From Crocinitomicaceae bacterium (GTDB taxonomy: Bacteria; Bacteroidota; Bacteroidia; Flavobacteriales_D; Crocinitomicaceae), in contig JAQWHI010000018.1 of NCBI GenBank assembly GCA_029249445.1, forward strand, positions 485,348 to 549,347: a DNA stretch of 64,000 nt, given 5' to 3'. Shown piece after piece: positions 62,701-64,000 of the stretch. The first letter of the stretch is position 1. The number at the start of each line of letters is the position of its first letter. The notes under the pieces were generated by a model. It worked only from the letters and a program-made list of their open reading frames with translations. It searched no databases and was not told where the DNA came from. A program made the translations under genes and the position numbers.

Positions 62701-63624
62701 GCTGTAATAGGAATATTCTGACACACTATTACTAGCCGGAGCTGGGGTTTGAAACACCTCTTCAATTCGTGATGGAGTATTTGTAGCACTTACATTTATG
62801 AAATAACAAGAAACATCGGAATACAAGTGACGCTCTTGAAAGAAGTCTATTGTATCATTGGCATACCAACGATGTGGTCCCCAACCATAAAATAAGATGT
62901 AGTCGCCATCGTCAAAACTTCCATCGGACTCTCCAACAATTTGTATCGCATTTTTTGCCAAATCATCTGTACGAACAATCGAATTGTTTACTGGAAGTAA
63001 TCCATCTCCATTACCGTATATGTTAATATGCTGTGGGTTTATATTTTCGACGTCCAGTCCCATCGATTCAAGAAACGACTTATCGATTTTATAAATACCG
63101 TCTTGCGTGACCGAAATTTTGTGCCAACTTCCTGACCCTGGGGCAAGAGCAGAGGTTGTAACAAAATCTTTCGCTGTGTGGACAATCTCCTCCTTTTTCT
63201 TTTTGAAGTCAACTCTAAAACTTGTCACTCTTTTCACCGTTGCCCCCTCCAAAACAAAAGGAAATAAATTCAACATTACAAAACACGCACCACGTGCCGA
63301 GGAAATCTTGCCATCATAAACCAAACGTCCGGCATTAATGTTGTACCGATTCAAGTAGTTTAAATCCGCTGCAGTTGCATTTTCAGTGCTTTCTACCTCA
63401 ACAGACAATTCATAATTGCAATTTATAATCGGACGTGAATAAAAAAAGTTCGGACGTTGACTTGTCGGAGTTTGCCCTTTCATTGAAGGAACCAAAACTT
63501 GGTCTTCTCCATCATAAAGCGTCACCGGATCTAACCATTCAACTCGCACAGCGTCAGACTCCTGAGAATAAATTTTCCCTGAAACAAAGACCAGGATTGT
63601 AATTAGAAGAAATTTATTTAGCAT
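59773..63624 (-). CDS. porU: Type IX secretion system sortase PorU
   Basis: 1283 aa; C25-family core YLLLFGDGTYDPKN, VMNYVGHGGEVGVAEERV, PLMVSATCEFTKFDDP; C-terminal VLNYPNPFTTRTEFYFEHNQ. Confidence 0.95.
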   Translation of the reverse strand: MLNKFLLITILVFVSGKIYSQESDAVRVEWLDPVTLYDGEDQVLVPSMKGQTPTSQRPNFFYSRPIINCNYELSVEVESTENATAADLNYLNRYNINAGRLVYDGKISSARGACFVMLNLFPFVLEGATVKRVTSFRVDFKKKKEEIVHTAKDFVTTSALAPGSGSWHKISVTQDGIYKIDKSFLESMGLDVENINPQHINIYGNGDGLLPVNNSIVRTDDLAKNAIQIVGESDGSFDDGDYILFYGWGPHRWYANDTIDFFQERHLYSDVSCYFINVSATNTPSRIEEVFQTPAPASNSVSEYSYYSVYEKDLLSLVNGGQRWYGELFDSELSQTFTFNVPGIVSTSPATFEVSLASSASNSSGTAQTYSISGTQLLSDVLPTFSDFGRSTRTMNYNTPSASMGLTISITRNSPDVLTYLDKITLNARRSLSFVGNQFNFTDFSSIGSGNVSEFTVSNFPVSNGFVWEVTDRHKPYKVDGSSSGSTYSFRLETDQMRQFVVSNGVSYFTPTYVGPVTQQDLHALPQADYLIVTHPNFISQANRLAELHTNNGLSVHVVTSLQIFNEYSSGMQDATAIRSFAKMFYDRSANSPETAPKYLLLFGDGTYDPKNRVENNNNLILTYQLNNSSTSEDHIGNMPSDDFFGILDDNEAMSPNDLVDIGVGRLLISDNTMAKEQVDKIEHYMRNGSDLYSTVNTNCGSNNGSSTFGDWRTKYILIADDEEGNWFLNNDVEPQYQFVSDSLPEMNCQKIYLDAYTQVATAGGERYPDVNNAINSSIERGALVMNYVGHGGEVGVAEERVITVPQIQSWRNIDVLPLMVSATCEFTKFDDPDRISAGEWASLNPYGAAIALMTTTRSVYFTVNTAIGQKFIRNVFQRNQNLEPLTFGEIITRTKNQVGGGNNKRSFTLIGDPALKIALPRIKVVTDSINGLSPAVLSDTLKALSKVTIKGHVEDHNGTSLNSFDGVLYPTVFDKPKEQFTLSNDGPSESPERLFYTQTNKVYSGKASINNGRFEFTFIVPKDINYSIDNGKISYYAENGTIDAFGYDTTFKIGGINPNGLDDTEGPSIDLFVNDEGFVDGGITDETPVLIAKLFDENGINTVGNGIGHDLVAVLDGETGNPIVLNDFYTADLDSYQSGEVRYNFAALEPGPHSLSLKVWDVNNNSSEARIDFVVQAEEYMALDHVLNYPNPFTTRTEFYFEHNQVCNHLDAQIRIFTVSGRLVKTINEIVHTEGFRSEGIQWDGRDDFGDQLAKGVYVYTVIVTTPDGLKAEKTEKLVILK

Positions 63625-63795
63625 CTGTTCAATAAAATTCGTTTTTGTGTCACAAATATCCGAATCTATATTCTGACCCCATAAAAAAACGTAAGAAATC
63701 TTTGATTATTATAGTCTATTTGCAATATTTGTAACTTTGTTCAGAAAGTACCGTTAATATAGAATTAAGACATTTAGACACACAATATAAGTTTG

Positions 63796-64000
63796 ATGAC
63801 AAAACTTAAACATTTTATCCTAATTACTATCGTTTGTTTCATAACATCGATTGCAAATGCCCAGGATCCGCAGTTTACGCAGTTTTATGCAAACCCGATT
63901 TATTTGAATCCAGCTTTTGCCGGATCAAATGTTTGCCCTCGATTTTCGATGAATTATCGTAATGAATGGCCGAGTTTAACAGGAAACTATGTCACAACGA
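63796..64000 (+). CDS. PorP/SprF family type IX secretion membrane protein (partial, runs off right edge)
   Basis: MTKLKHFILITIVCFITSIANAQDPQFTQFYANPIYLNPAFAGSNVCPRFSMNYRNEWPSLTGNYVTT: classic PorP/SprF N-terminus. Confidence 0.93.
   Translation, partial: MTKLKHFILITIVCFITSIANAQDPQFTQFYANPIYLNPAFAGSNVCPRFSMNYRNEWPSLTGNYVTT

Noticed and set aside
1-64000. CRISPR arrays, prophage, insertion sequences, toxin-antitoxin, defence or biosynthetic islands
   Set aside because: No direct-repeat arrays, transposases, integrases, phage structural genes or defence nucleases were seen; gene content is core-like throughout.

Overview
This is a 64 kb, AT-rich, gene-dense chromosomal window from a Bacteroidetes/Flavobacteriales-like bacterium. 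The assignment rests on the type IX secretion genes porU, porV and porP/sprF, T9SS C-terminal sorting domains, the LpxC-FabZ fusion, a DUF4295-type gene next to rpmG/rpmB, and the Bacteroidetes-type methylmalonyl-CoA mutase pair. About 60 CDS can be supported. Most are core functions: lipid A (lpxA, lpxC/fabZ, lpxD, lpxB), menaquinone (menD, isochorismate synthase, thioesterase), biotin (bioB, bioF), translation (hisS, rpmB, rpmG), stringent response (relA/spoT), purA, glyA, surE, murB, ispF, ychF, ftsY and cinA. I saw no rRNA, tRNA, CRISPR array, transposon, prophage or defence island. I found no convincing wholly new system. The best leads are: (1) a secreted M43-type metalloprotease with an intact HExxH helix whose Met-turn/NYMDY region appears to be precisely missing, replaced by a spliced-in Ig-like module; (2) a perfect 11-bp hairpin plus U7 intrinsic-terminator sequence after purA that lies inside the signal-peptide codons of the next gene; (3) a translationally overlapping pair of an LTA-synthase-like sulfatase-fold enzyme and a diacylglycerol-kinase-family protein, suggesting a DAG-recycling surface-modification module; and (4) a serine palmitoyltransferase / cysteate acyltransferase-like enzyme convergent with its paralog bioF. 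Two real small genes absent from the supplied ORF track were also recovered (8714..8869 and 29792..29953), as were two edge-truncated genes (hutH on the left, porP/sprF on the right).
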